64,000 nt of DNA from Gemmatimonadaceae bacterium (GTDB taxonomy: Bacteria; Gemmatimonadota; Gemmatimonadetes; Gemmatimonadales; Gemmatimonadaceae). The stretch's first letter is position 1. Every line of letters starts with the position of its first letter. This document shows positions 40,378 to 49,415 of the stretch, one piece after another. The notes beneath the pieces were generated by a model, which saw only the letters and a list, made by a program, of their open reading frames with translations, was not told where the DNA came from and ran no database searches. A program made the translations under genes and the position numbers. The stretch spans positions 62,001-126,000 of the forward strand of contig JBBEBQ010000010.1 of the NCBI GenBank assembly GCA_040882285.1. The letters are read 5' to 3'.

Positions 40378-40820
40378 GCTTCGCTCCCGAGCCGCTCGAT
40401 GATCGCTGCGGCTTCGGCGAGCAGCGCCAGATCCGACCGGTCGAGCGCCGCGAGATCCGCCGCCAGGGTCGCCACGCGGCGGCCGCGAGCGGCATGGAGG
40501 ATCCGCGCGCCCTTCGCGGTCGCGCGGATCCAAGCCACTCGGCCGTCATCCCGGTCGGGTTCCCTTGCCACGAGACCGTCGCGCTCCATGGCGGCCACGA
40601 GCCGGGTCATCGTGGGCGCGGTGACCTGCTCCGCGAGCGCGAGCTGGCCCATGGTCACCGGTCCAGCGAACACGACCACCGACAGCGCCGACAGCCGGGC
40701 CGCGGTGATTCCGCTCCGGTCGTCCTGTTTTCGCAGCCGCCGGAGAAGATGGATCGCCGCGGAATGCAGCCGGTCGGCGACCGCGGCCTGATCTCTCGAC
40801 GAAGGGGTCTTGCGGCCCAA
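40374..40820 (-). CDS. MarR-family transcriptional regulator
   Basis: A 148-residue winged-helix protein: MGQLALAEQVTAPTMTRLVAAMERDGLV is the helix-turn-helix and DDGRVAWIRAT the wing. MarR proteins usually repress neighbours and release DNA on ligand binding. The start is TTG at 40820. Two matched palindromes in the gap to the divergent VOC gene are probable operators. Direct control of itself and the VOC gene is expected. Confidence 0.88.
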   Translation of the reverse strand: MGRKTPSSRDQAAVADRLHSAAIHLLRRLRKQDDRSGITAARLSALSVVVFAGPVTMGQLALAEQVTAPTMTRLVAAMERDGLVAREPDRDDGRVAWIRATAKGARILHAARGRRVATLAADLAALDRSDLALLAEAAAIIERLGSEA

Positions 40821-40823
40821 TAG

Positions 40824-40857
40824 TTAGCTCGGCTAAGATTATTGTTAGCTGAGCTAA
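40824..40857. promoter_or_regulatory. Twin palindromic operators between marR-like and VOC genes
   Basis: TTAGCTCGGCTAA (40824-40836) and TTAGCTGAGCTAA (40845-40857) are two 13-base palindromes of the form TTAGC-N3-GCTAA. Their centres are 21 bases apart, two helical turns, so two dimers could sit on the same face. The first is four bases from the marR start. Confidence 0.85.
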
Positions 40858-40884
40858 GTATATCCCGAAGCCAATGGAGCCGCA

Positions 40885-41274
40885 ATGCCGCACGCGAGCG
40901 ATCTGGCCGATGCCACCGTGGGACAGCTGCTGATTCCGGTCGAGGACCTGGACCGCGCGATCCCGTACTACCGCGACACGCTGGGGCTGAAGTATCTGTT
41001 CTCCGCCCCGCCGCAGATGAGCTTCTTCCAGGCGGGGGGTGTCAGGCTGCTCGTCGGAGTGCCCGAGGCCGGGCAACCGCGCGGGCGGGGATCAGCGGTC
41101 TACTTCAAGGTCTCCGACATCCACGCCGTGTACGCCACGCTCAAGCAGCGCGGCGTCGAGTTCCCGTCCGAGCCGAAGCTCATCCATAAGACTCCGGCTT
41201 CAGAGCTGTGGCTGGTGGAATTCCGGGATCCGGATGGAAATCAGCTGGCCTTGATGAGCGAAATCGCGCCATGA
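40885..41274 (+). CDS. VOC-family (glyoxalase-like) protein
   Basis: A 129-residue single vicinal-oxygen-chelate domain: GQLLIPVEDLDRAIPYYRDTLGL at the start and LVEFRDPDGNQLALM at the end, with the glutamate of LVEFRDPDG in the metal-ligand position. It may isomerise, hydrolyse or bind a small electrophile or drug. It diverges from a MarR regulator. Its last 95 bases overlap the 3' end of the RND gene on the other strand. Confidence 0.88.
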   Translation: MPHASDLADATVGQLLIPVEDLDRAIPYYRDTLGLKYLFSAPPQMSFFQAGGVRLLVGVPEAGQPRGRGSAVYFKVSDIHAVYATLKQRGVEFPSEPKLIHKTPASELWLVEFRDPDGNQLALMSEIAP

Positions 41275-44200
41275 GCCACTCGCGCCACTCGTCCAGGATC
41301 TCGTAGAAAGTCGGGATCACCAGCAGCGTCAGGAAAGTCGAGGTGATCACGCCGCCAATCACCGCGCGGCCCAGCGGCGCGCGGAACTGCGCGCCCTCAC
41401 CGCTGCCGATCGCGATCGGCAGCATGCCGGCTACGAGCGCGAGCGTCGTCATGATGATTGGCCGCAGCCGGATCGCGCCGGCTTGGATCAGCGCGTCGCG
41501 CAGTGACAATCCTTCGCGCTCGCGCGCCCATTTCGCGAAATCGATCAGCAGGATCGCGTTCTTCGCCACCAGTCCGGCCAGCAGCATCACGCCGATCAGG
41601 CTCATGAGGTTGATCGTGCCGCCCGTCAACAGGAGCGCCAGCATCACGCCGATCAGGGACAGCGGCAGCGACACCATGATCGCGAGCGGGTCCACGAACG
41701 ACCCGAACTGCATCACCAGGATCAGGTACATCAGCAGGATCGCCACGCCCAGCGCAGCGAAGATTCCGCCGAACACCTCCGCCTGGTCCTCGGTCTCTCC
41801 GCCCTGCGTGATGGTCACGCCGGGAGGGAGCGGGACATCGTCTATGCGCTGCTCTATGTCCTTCATGACTGCGTTCACCGGCTTGCCGCTAGTGTTCGCT
41901 TCGACCGTCACGACCACGTCGCCGTCGAGGTGATCGATCTGCGCGGGCCCGATGGATTGCTCCACCCGCGCGAGCTGGCCGAGCGGCACGATCGCGGGCG
42001 GCCCTCCGGTAGAGGCTCCCGACAGCACGATCGGGAGCTGCCGGAGATCGTCGACCCGCTGTCGCGCCTGCGGCACCAGCCGCACGGTCACCTCCCGCGT
42101 CTCACCGGAAGGATCGACCCAGTCCCCCGTCTTGATGCCGGCGAAGGCCGGGCGCAGCGACTGCGCAATCTCACCGACCGTCACGCCCATCGCTCCGGCC
42201 AGACTCCGGTCGATCTTGATGCTGACCTCCGGCTTCTGCCCCTTGGTCGAGAGCTCCACGTCCACGGCGCCCGCGGCTTTTCTCACCTGGGTTGCGATCG
42301 CCTCCGCTGTGGCGGTAAGCGTAGTCGCGTCGGCGCCGCGGACCTGCAGCTGAATCTGCTTCTCGCCTCCGCCCCAGTCCGTGGTCGTCACCGCTGATGT
42401 CATGCCCGCGATCTGCTTGACCTCCGTGCGCAGCGCGCGCGCCAGCTCCTCGGCGCTCGTCTCACGCTCGCCGCGAGGCGACAGCTTCCCGTAGACTATT
42501 GCCTCGTCCACCGCGCCGGTGGCCGCGCCGAGCGTCGTGTACGAGTACAGGACTTCCGGGTGCGCCCGCACGAGCCGCGCCGCCTCCTCCGCCTTCACGC
42601 GCGTGTAATCGAGGTTCGACCCGGGTGGTGTCTTTACCTCCACGAAGATCTCGGACGTGTCGTCCTCCGGCCAAAAGGCCCCGCCGATGATGCCGGTGGC
42701 CGGGAGAGCCAGAGCTACGACGAACGATCCAACGGCGATGCCGACCATTGCCGCGCGGTGATCCAGCGCCCAGCCGATGACCTTCTTGTAGCGAACCGCC
42801 AGCGAATTGAACCAGGTGTTGAATCGGTCCAGCACGCGCGAGATCGGGTTGCGCCGCTCGTGCGCCTCCAGCTGCGGATCGGCCCAGTACGCCGACAGCA
42901 TCGGGTCGAGCGAGAAGGAGACGAACAGCGAGACGAGCACGGACGACGCTATGGTGAGCGCGAACGGCTTGAACCATTGTCCGGCGAGGCCGTAGATGAA
43001 CCCGATCGGCACGAACACCGCGACGATGGAGAAGGTCGTCGCGGCTACGGCGAGCCCGATCTCGTCGGTGCCTTCCTTCGCCGCCCGCATGTGATCCTTT
43101 CCCATCTCGATATGCCGCACGATGTTCTCGCGCACCACGATCGCGTCGTCGATCAGGATTCCGATCGCGAGTGAGAGACCCAGCAGCGACATCGTATTGA
43201 GCGTGAAGCCAAACGCCCACACCGCGATGAACGCCGCCAGCACCGAGACCGGAAGCGCCAGACCCGTGATGATCGTGGAGCGCCACGAGTTGAGGAAGAC
43301 GAATACGACGAGCACGGTCAGCATCGCGCCCTCGAGCAGCGCCATCTCTACGTCACCCACCGAGTTCTCCACGCGCACGCCTGCGTCGCGCACGACCGTA
43401 AAGTCAACCCCGGGGGGGAGCGTCTGCTGCAGCTGGGCCAGCTTCGCCTTGATCCGGTCGCTGACGTCGGTCGTGCTGTAGCCTTGCGCCTTCGTGAGCG
43501 CGAGACCGACGGCCTCACTCCCGTTGTACATCGCGAGCGACCGCGCCTCCTCGCTACCATCCCGCACGTTGGCCACTTCGCCGAGCCGGATCACGCGGCC
43601 GCCGCGCTCGGCGACGACGAGCTGAAGGAAATCCTCCGGGCGCTCGAGCCGCCCTTGCAGCCGGATCGTCCGCTCGTCCAGCGTTCCCGTCAGCCGCCCG
43701 ACGGGGACGGCGAGGTTCTGGGACCGCAGCGCGCCGACCACCTGCGTCACGCTCACTCCCACGGCGCGAAGCGCTTCGGGCCTGAGCTCGACGGTCAGCT
43801 CGCGCTGCACGTCCCCGAACATCTGCACCCCGGCCACGCCGCTCACTCCGCGGAGCTGGCTCACGATGTCGGGGTCCACGATCCGCGTCAGCTGCGCGGG
43901 CGTGTACGCCGGTGACACGAGCGCCACCTGCACGATCGGAAACTCAGTGGGATCGAACCGCTGCAGAAGCGGCTCCTCCATCTCGAGCGGCAGATCGATC
44001 CGGATCGCCGAGATCGCGTCGCGGATGTCCTGCGTGCCCTCCTGCAGGTTCTTCTCGAAGACGTACTCAACGAGGACCTGCGCGAAGCCGTCGAACGCGC
44101 TCCCGTTGATCTCCTTCACCCCGGAGATCCCCTTGATCGCGTCCTCGACCGGGTTCAGGACTTCCCGCTCGACCGTAGTCGGCGATGCTCCCGGATACGG

Positions 44201-44347
44201 GATGCCGACGAACACGAACGGCGGATTGACCTCCGGGAACTCGTCGGTCTTGAGCTGGGCGAGCGCGAACAAGCCGAACACGACCAGCGCGACCGTCGTC
44301 ACCACCGTTATGAGCGGGCGCTTGATCGCGAAGTCGGAGATCATCAT
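41180..44347 (-). CDS. RND-family efflux transporter (HAE-1 type)
   Basis: A 1055-residue inner-membrane pump of the AcrB/MexB superfamily. The first helix, two large periplasmic domains and twelve membrane segments can be followed. The transmembrane proton-relay aspartates appear in LAIGILIDDAIVVRENI, as in drug (HAE-1) rather than metal pumps. Its start overlaps the membrane-fusion gene as ATGA. The last ~31 codons lie antisense to the VOC gene. It is the final gene of the tetR-tolC-hlyD-RND operon, so the complete tripartite system is encoded here. Confidence 0.95.
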   Translation of the reverse strand: MMISDFAIKRPLITVVTTVALVVFGLFALAQLKTDEFPEVNPPFVFVGIPYPGASPTTVEREVLNPVEDAIKGISGVKEINGSAFDGFAQVLVEYVFEKNLQEGTQDIRDAISAIRIDLPLEMEEPLLQRFDPTEFPIVQVALVSPAYTPAQLTRIVDPDIVSQLRGVSGVAGVQMFGDVQRELTVELRPEALRAVGVSVTQVVGALRSQNLAVPVGRLTGTLDERTIRLQGRLERPEDFLQLVVAERGGRVIRLGEVANVRDGSEEARSLAMYNGSEAVGLALTKAQGYSTTDVSDRIKAKLAQLQQTLPPGVDFTVVRDAGVRVENSVGDVEMALLEGAMLTVLVVFVFLNSWRSTIITGLALPVSVLAAFIAVWAFGFTLNTMSLLGLSLAIGILIDDAIVVRENIVRHIEMGKDHMRAAKEGTDEIGLAVAATTFSIVAVFVPIGFIYGLAGQWFKPFALTIASSVLVSLFVSFSLDPMLSAYWADPQLEAHERRNPISRVLDRFNTWFNSLAVRYKKVIGWALDHRAAMVGIAVGSFVVALALPATGIIGGAFWPEDDTSEIFVEVKTPPGSNLDYTRVKAEEAARLVRAHPEVLYSYTTLGAATGAVDEAIVYGKLSPRGERETSAEELARALRTEVKQIAGMTSAVTTTDWGGGEKQIQLQVRGADATTLTATAEAIATQVRKAAGAVDVELSTKGQKPEVSIKIDRSLAGAMGVTVGEIAQSLRPAFAGIKTGDWVDPSGETREVTVRLVPQARQRVDDLRQLPIVLSGASTGGPPAIVPLGQLARVEQSIGPAQIDHLDGDVVVTVEANTSGKPVNAVMKDIEQRIDDVPLPPGVTITQGGETEDQAEVFGGIFAALGVAILLMYLILVMQFGSFVDPLAIMVSLPLSLIGVMLALLLTGGTINLMSLIGVMLLAGLVAKNAILLIDFAKWAREREGLSLRDALIQAGAIRLRPIIMTTLALVAGMLPIAIGSGEGAQFRAPLGRAVIGGVITSTFLTLLVIPTFYEILDEWREWLMARFRSSRPADFHPDPGIPPATALKPESYG

Positions 44348-45513
44348 GGCTGATTCGCTCCGCCGGCGGGCGCGGCAGGCGCCGGCGGCGCGGGCCGCAG
44401 CGCCGTGTCACCGATGGCCGCGACGATTCGCACGGGAGTGCCCGGCGTGATCCCCCGCGCCGCGCCGATGAGCAGCGTGTCGCCGGCGAGCAGTCCCGCC
44501 GTGATCTCCACCAGCTCGCCTGCCTCGTCCCTCGCCCCCAGCGCCACGCTCACGCGCTCCACTATTCCTCGCTTCACGCGCAGCGCGGCGGGCGCCGAGC
44601 CGCGCTCGTCTATTGCCGCGTCGGGCGCCACCAGCCCGTTGCGCGTGCTGGTCGACAGCCTGCCCGTCGCCTGCAGTCCGCCGACCAGCGCGCGGCCCGC
44701 GTTCGGGATCGACGCGACGATCTGCACCTGCCGTGTCACCGGATCCACGACCGGGCTCACGCGCGTGACGCGGCCGAGAAACTCGCGAGTGCCGTAGCCG
44801 CTGACGGTGAACTTCACCGGCAGCCCTACGCGCACGTCGGTCAGCTGCTCCACGGGAATCGCGGCCTCGAGGCGCATGCTCCCCGGATCCACCACCGTGT
44901 ACAGCAGCGTCCCCGGCTGCACGACGTCGCCGGCGGAGACGCTCTTCTGGCCGATGACTCCCGCGAACGGCGCGCGTACGGTCGTGTTGCCGAGCTGCTT
45001 GGCCGCCGACGCCATGCGCGCCCGCGCATCGGCCAGCATCGCGCGCGAGTTGGTCACGGCAGCTCGCGCCATCTCCAGCTCGCGCTCCGCGATTGCGCCC
45101 GCCTCGTGCAGCCGCCGGGCTCTTTCCAGCTCGCGATTAGCTATTGAATACGAGTTCTCCGCCGCCGTCACGGCCGAGCGCGCCGACAGATAAGCATCGT
45201 CGCTACCGCCCGCCTCGATCCGCGCCAGCACGGTCCCGGCGGCCACGGACTGTCCCTGGTCGACGTACGTCTGCAGGACGCTGCCGGCCATCTGCGACCG
45301 GACGCTCGCCTCCCGCTCGTGCCGCAGCGTGCCCGAGAAGGCGGGGCCGGAAGTCAGCGGCTGCGCTCTCACGACGACGAGATTCTCCTGCCCTACGCTC
45401 ACGGGCTGGGTGGCCGTCGCTGCCGCGGCGTCGTCCGCGTCACCCCCGCAGGCGGAAAGAGCTACCGCGGCCAGAGCGAGCAATACGACCCGGCGAAAGG
45501 TGTATGCGATCAT
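44344..45513 (-). CDS. RND efflux periplasmic adaptor (membrane-fusion protein)
   Basis: A 389-residue lipoprotein (lipobox ALAAVALSAC). It has the lipoyl-like half-motifs, ASVRSQMAGSVLQTYVDQGQSV and TVRAPFAGVIGQKSVSAGD, flanking a helical hairpin (about 110-185), then beta-barrel and membrane-proximal domains. It bridges the pump and the outer-membrane channel. ATGA overlaps at both ends couple it to tolC and the pump gene. Confidence 0.94.
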   Translation of the reverse strand: MIAYTFRRVVLLALAAVALSACGGDADDAAAATATQPVSVGQENLVVVRAQPLTSGPAFSGTLRHEREASVRSQMAGSVLQTYVDQGQSVAAGTVLARIEAGGSDDAYLSARSAVTAAENSYSIANRELERARRLHEAGAIAERELEMARAAVTNSRAMLADARARMASAAKQLGNTTVRAPFAGVIGQKSVSAGDVVQPGTLLYTVVDPGSMRLEAAIPVEQLTDVRVGLPVKFTVSGYGTREFLGRVTRVSPVVDPVTRQVQIVASIPNAGRALVGGLQATGRLSTSTRNGLVAPDAAIDERGSAPAALRVKRGIVERVSVALGARDEAGELVEITAGLLAGDTLLIGAARGITPGTPVRIVAAIGDTALRPAPPAPAAPAGGANQP

Positions 45514-47147
45514 GGAATCGTGGTTCCCGGTATCTGTTGTTGCGCCGCCTGCTGTGCCTGCGGCTGCGTGGTGTTGCTGCGCGGCGGCTCGGGCGGCGGC
45601 GCCTGCTGCACCGGCAGCTGGATTCCCGCCGACTGCAGCTGCAGCGGCAGATCCTGCAGCAACGCCACGCGCACGATCGCCAGCTGGAGATTGCGCGCGG
45701 CGGTAGCGCGATTCACCTGCGCCTGCTCGAGCAGCAGCCTGGAGTCGTCCAGCTCGAGCTGCGTCGAGATTCCCTCGCGGTACCGCACCTGCGCGATGCT
45801 GTATGCGCGCTCCGCCTGCTCGGCGGTGCCCGCGCTCGCTTCCCACGCCCCGCGCGCCTGGGCCAGCGCGGTCTCCTGCACGCGCAAGTCGAGCGCGGCG
45901 AGATCGCGCGTCTGTTCGAGCCTCGCGCGCGATTCTTCCAGCGACGCGCGCGCGGCCATCTCTTCACCGCGCTGCCGCCCGCCGGTGAACAGCGGAACCT
46001 GCGCGCCCACTCCCACGGTCCAGTTCTCCCGGAACTCGTTGTTGCCTGGGAAGCCGCTCGTGGGAAACGCCACGCGGCCGTAGTTGGACGTCAGCGACAC
46101 GGACGGGAGCCGCTGCGCGCGGATCGCCCGCAGCGACGCCTGCCCCGCGTCCACTCCCGCCCGCGCCGCCCGCACCGGAGCGCGCGAATCGACGTCGTCG
46201 GCAGCCGTGGACAGCGTGATGGGCTCGATGGCGGCGTATACCGCCGTGGTGTCGTCCACCGGAGTCACCAGCTGCACCGGCGCGTCGAGCGGAAGGTCCA
46301 GCAGCTGCCGCAGGCGCAGGAGCGCGATCTCCCGCTCGCTCTGCCGCTGCACGAGCACCGGCCGCTGATTGTCGCGCGCCACTCGCGCTCGCAACAGCTC
46401 GAACTCGGAAGTCCTTCCGACGTCGCGCGCGAGCTGGACCTGCGATACGACGGCGTCCGACTGGCGGAGCGACAGCTCCGCGATGGCCGCGAGCCGGGCC
46501 GACAGCGCCGCGTCGAAGTACGCCTGCGCCACCGTCAATGCCGCCTGCGCGCGCTCGGAGGCGAGCGTGACTTCCGCGGCGCGGCGGCCCGCGCGCGCCG
46601 CCGCGATCTGCGAGCGGACGCGCCCCCCGCTGAAGATGTTCTGCGACAGCGACAGGCCGAGGTTGTACTGGTTGGCCGCGCCGAAGCCGAGGTCGCCGAG
46701 CCCGCCGAATGGGTTCGTCCCGAGCGCGCAGCGCTGCGCGTCCTCGAGCCCGGCGAGACGCTCGGCCGTAGTCGCGGCCGGATCTCGCAGGTACTGCTCG
46801 CACGGGCCCGGCGGCCCCGTGGAAGTCGACGTGTCCGGGCTGGAGAGAGCGGAGAACTGCGAGCGCAAAGTCCTGGTGTAGCCGGCCGAGCCGAACAGCT
46901 GCGGGAGCAGCTGGCTGGTGGCCTGCAGCTCCTGACCGCGGGCGCGGGTAACGCCCGCGCGCGCAATCCGCACGTCGTGGCTCTTCCGCTCGGCAAGTCG
47001 CACCGCTTCCGTGAGCGAGAGACTGATCGTTCCGGCGCTGTCGGTGCGTGCCGGACGGACGGGATCCTGCGCGGCCGCCGTGGAAGCTACCGTCGCCGCC
47101 AGCAGCACCGCGACGGCTTGTCGGAGAAGAGCCGAGTCGCGCGTCAT
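45510..47147 (-). CDS. TolC-family outer-membrane efflux protein
   Basis: A 545-residue exported protein with two TolC-type helical repeats. Signal peptide LLRQAVAVLLAATVASTAAAQ, then LSLTEAVRLAERKSHDVRIARAG opens the first repeat and a second one begins near residue 290. A proline/glutamine-rich C-terminal tail is present. It is the outer-membrane channel of the tripartite pump, coupled by ATGA to tetR and the adaptor gene. Confidence 0.93.
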   Translation of the reverse strand: MTRDSALLRQAVAVLLAATVASTAAAQDPVRPARTDSAGTISLSLTEAVRLAERKSHDVRIARAGVTRARGQELQATSQLLPQLFGSAGYTRTLRSQFSALSSPDTSTSTGPPGPCEQYLRDPAATTAERLAGLEDAQRCALGTNPFGGLGDLGFGAANQYNLGLSLSQNIFSGGRVRSQIAAARAGRRAAEVTLASERAQAALTVAQAYFDAALSARLAAIAELSLRQSDAVVSQVQLARDVGRTSEFELLRARVARDNQRPVLVQRQSEREIALLRLRQLLDLPLDAPVQLVTPVDDTTAVYAAIEPITLSTAADDVDSRAPVRAARAGVDAGQASLRAIRAQRLPSVSLTSNYGRVAFPTSGFPGNNEFRENWTVGVGAQVPLFTGGRQRGEEMAARASLEESRARLEQTRDLAALDLRVQETALAQARGAWEASAGTAEQAERAYSIAQVRYREGISTQLELDDSRLLLEQAQVNRATAARNLQLAIVRVALLQDLPLQLQSAGIQLPVQQAPPPEPPRSNTTQPQAQQAAQQQIPGTTIP

Positions 47148-47800
47148 CCTCTGGGCGCTCCGGTCGCGTCCGCGGACGCGGAGCGTGTGTTGTCGTCGGC
47201 TCCTATCGCGCGCAGAACCAGCTCCGCATACTGCCGCGCGGCAACCTCGGCCGACGGATAAATCTCAGGCATCATCTCTCGTCCCATCGCGTCGGAGAAT
47301 AGCGCGCCCATCAATGTGATGGCCGCTACGCGCTCGTCGAAATCCGTGAACGACATCCCGGCTTCCCGCACGCGCCGCAGGTATTCGCACAGCTGGACGA
47401 ACGCAGCCTGCGGTCCGGCCGCCGCGCACTCCGTCAGCTCGGGGCGCTCCTCGAGCTCGCCCATGCACGTGCGAATCATGGAGCGATTGTCGCGGAGGTG
47501 GGCCAGCTGGCGTTCGCTCCACTCGCTGAGCTCCGCCGCCGGATCGCACGGATCAGCTGGAAGCGGTGCAATCTGCTCAGCGGCGTGGAGGGTGCGCAGC
47601 GCTTCGCCGAGCAACGCCTCCTTGGAGCCGAAGTGACGGAAGATCGTCACCTCGTTGACGCCGGCGGCCTCGGCGATCCGGCGGGTCGTGGCGCCGCGGA
47701 ATCCGTGCTTCGAGTACGCCGCCAACGCAGCGCTTAGAATCGCCTCACGCGTGGCCGATTGCGTTCCACCGAGAGGGATGTCGAGGTCTTGGTCAGGCAC
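47144..47800 (-). CDS. TetR/AcrR-family regulator of the efflux operon
   Basis: A 218-residue repressor: TRRIAEAAGVNEVTIFRHFGSKEALL (about residues 38-65) is the TetR DNA-binding domain, followed by a helical ligand domain. GTG at 47800 opens the operon that contains tolC, the adaptor and the pump. The presumed -10 element ends seven bases before the start codon, so the mRNA may be leaderless, and a palindrome covers the -35 element. Autoregulation of the entire efflux operon is expected. Confidence 0.92.
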   Translation of the reverse strand: MPDQDLDIPLGGTQSATREAILSAALAAYSKHGFRGATTRRIAEAAGVNEVTIFRHFGSKEALLGEALRTLHAAEQIAPLPADPCDPAAELSEWSERQLAHLRDNRSMIRTCMGELEERPELTECAAAGPQAAFVQLCEYLRRVREAGMSFTDFDERVAAITLMGALFSDAMGREMMPEIYPSAEVAARQYAELVLRAIGADDNTRSASADATGAPRG

Positions 47801-47807
47801 GGACGGG

Positions 47808-47847
47808 AAAATACACGCCCCTAACCAAAATGCAAGTAGTTACTTGC
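47808..47847 (-). promoter_or_regulatory. TetR-type operator overlapping the efflux promoter
   Basis: GCAAGTAGTTACTTGC (47832-47847) is a palindrome with a two-base centre. On the minus strand a -35-like TTGCAT (47830-47835), a 16-base spacer and a -10-like TATTTT (47808-47813) follow, so the operator covers the -35. Transcription would begin at about 47801, right at the GTG. Confidence 0.75.
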
Positions 47848-47892
47848 TTGCATCTATTTGCGCGAAGGTTATGACCATCAGGAGGCCATTAA

Positions 47893-48575
47893 CTACTGCA
47901 AGTACTTGATCAGGAATGCCACGCTGCGAGTCCAGGCCCGTCCGCCGCGCCACGATCGTGGACCTCGGGCCTCGTGTCGTTGAAGAACGCGTGATCCGCG
48001 TCGTAGAAATGGGCACTGACGTCGGCAGCGGAGCCGGAGAGCTTCTCGATGAGCTCCTTCGCCGTTGCTTCCGGGACGGACGTGTCGCGCTTGCCGAAAT
48101 GGAGCATTACCGGAACCTCGACCTTCGCCGGATCGATCGGGACGTTCGGATGCACTCCGTAAAAGTCGACCACAGCGCCGATCTCGCCCGGATATTCCTG
48201 ACCGGCATATAGTGCCAGCTGTCCGCCCATGCAGAAGCCGACCACTCCCACCTTTTTCGGCGACACGTCGGGCCGCGCGATGAGATGGCGGGCGGCGCCG
48301 CGAATGTCCTTGGCCGCCTCTCCAATGCGCAGTGCCATGAACATCTTCGCTGCCTGATCGGGGCTCTTCGTCTGCTGGCCGTCGTACAGGTCGGGGGCCA
48401 GCACCACGAATCCCGCGGCCGCGAATCGATCGGCTACGTCCTTGATGTGATCGACCAGTCCCCACCATTCCTGCACCAGGATCAACCCGGGGCCGCCCTT
48501 CCCGGATTCGGGCGCGACTAGGTATCCCGGGGCCGTGCCGCCGTTCGCTTCGAACCTGATCATGTCACCACGCAT
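47893..48575 (-). pseudogene. Dienelactone hydrolase with C-terminal frameshift
   Basis: A dienelactone-hydrolase-family protein with Cys115 (GFCMGGQ), Asp164 (GKRDTSVP), His195 (DADHAFFND) and the EWWGL motif, all intact. As read, it stops at 47910 after an odd tail (DGPGLAAWHS). The -1 frame at the same place reads AWTRSVAFLIKYLQ, the expected family ending, to 47893. One base therefore seems to be missing near 47940-47955. The protein might still fold, but its last helix would be lost; a sequencing error is the other explanation. Start ATG at 48575 has a strong AGGAGGAAGG site. Confidence 0.8.
47899..47908. promoter_or_regulatory. Second CAAGTACTTG palindrome near the tetR promoter
   Basis: A 10-base perfect palindrome sharing the CAAGTA/TACTTG half-sites of the operator at 47832-47847, about 64 bases upstream of it. 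It lies within the last codons of the restored dienelactone hydrolase frame. It may be a second repressor site that allows looping. Confidence 0.5.
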
Positions 48576-48701
48576 CGCCTTCCTCCTGGTCCTGAAGAGG
48601 CTCATCACCGCCGTTGGTGAAAAAACCGACCTCTTCATCGCAACCAACGTGCGCGCGGCTCGCCAGATCCGTGGGTCTAACCCCTCGAAAACCGGGCGGC
48701 G

Positions 48702-49295
48702 CTACATCAACTGCTTCTGCAGCGCCTGCACGGCGTCGAGGTGGCGCTCGATCGCGGGTGCCGTGAGCTGAATGAACTGCTTGAGCTCGGTGTCCCGCGC
48801 CATGGCCATCGCGTCGGTGGCGACCTCCAGCATATCGAGGTGGGCCTCGATCTCGCGACCGACGTAGGCCTTGTCGAAGTCCCGCCCCTGTGGTGTCGCG
48901 GTCAGCCGCTGCAGCGACTGGCCGTACTCCGCGGTGAACGTCTCACCCTGGGGAAGGTCCGGCGTGACTCCCATTCGCTTCGCCAGCCGCTCGATGCTCA
49001 CGCGCATCGCGTGGTGGTCGGCGGCCATTTTTTTTGCCAGATCACGCACCGCCGCGCTTCCTTTGGTCGCGGCCAACGCCGCCACGCTGCTGTCGGTGAT
49101 GCTGGAGGCGTCGAACAGCGCGATGATGTTGGCATCGCTGAGCGAGGGTCCCCCGAGCGCGGTATCGGGCTCCTCGGAGTTGAGCATCGCCGAGACCGTG
49201 TCGCCTTCGCCGGCGGCGCCGTCGGCGCCGCGATCACACGCCAGTAGCACCGCGGCAACAAGGACGAGCGTGCAGCTGCGAAAGGAAGGACGCAT
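48702..49295 (-). CDS. DUF4142 lipoprotein
   Basis: A 197-residue protein with a signal and lipobox (LVLVAAVLLAC) and a DUF4142 helical domain: MAADHHAMRVSIERLAKRM and EIEAHLDMLEVATDAMAM give the conserved His/Glu pairs of this ferritin-like four-helix bundle. Periplasmic function is unknown; metal binding is plausible. It is transcribed away from the aspartic protease gene. Confidence 0.88.
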   Translation of the reverse strand: MRPSFRSCTLVLVAAVLLACDRGADGAAGEGDTVSAMLNSEEPDTALGGPSLSDANIIALFDASSITDSSVAALAATKGSAAVRDLAKKMAADHHAMRVSIERLAKRMGVTPDLPQGETFTAEYGQSLQRLTATPQGRDFDKAYVGREIEAHLDMLEVATDAMAMARDTELKQFIQLTAPAIERHLDAVQALQKQLM

Positions 49296-49415
49296 GACTT
49301 TCTCCGCGCCTGGTGATGTTCCGGGGTAAGTGTACCGCCCACCGGAAAGGGAGCAAGTGACACTTCTAACCGGTCACATAGGCAAATCGCACACCCCCGT
49401 TGCAGACTTCCCGGT

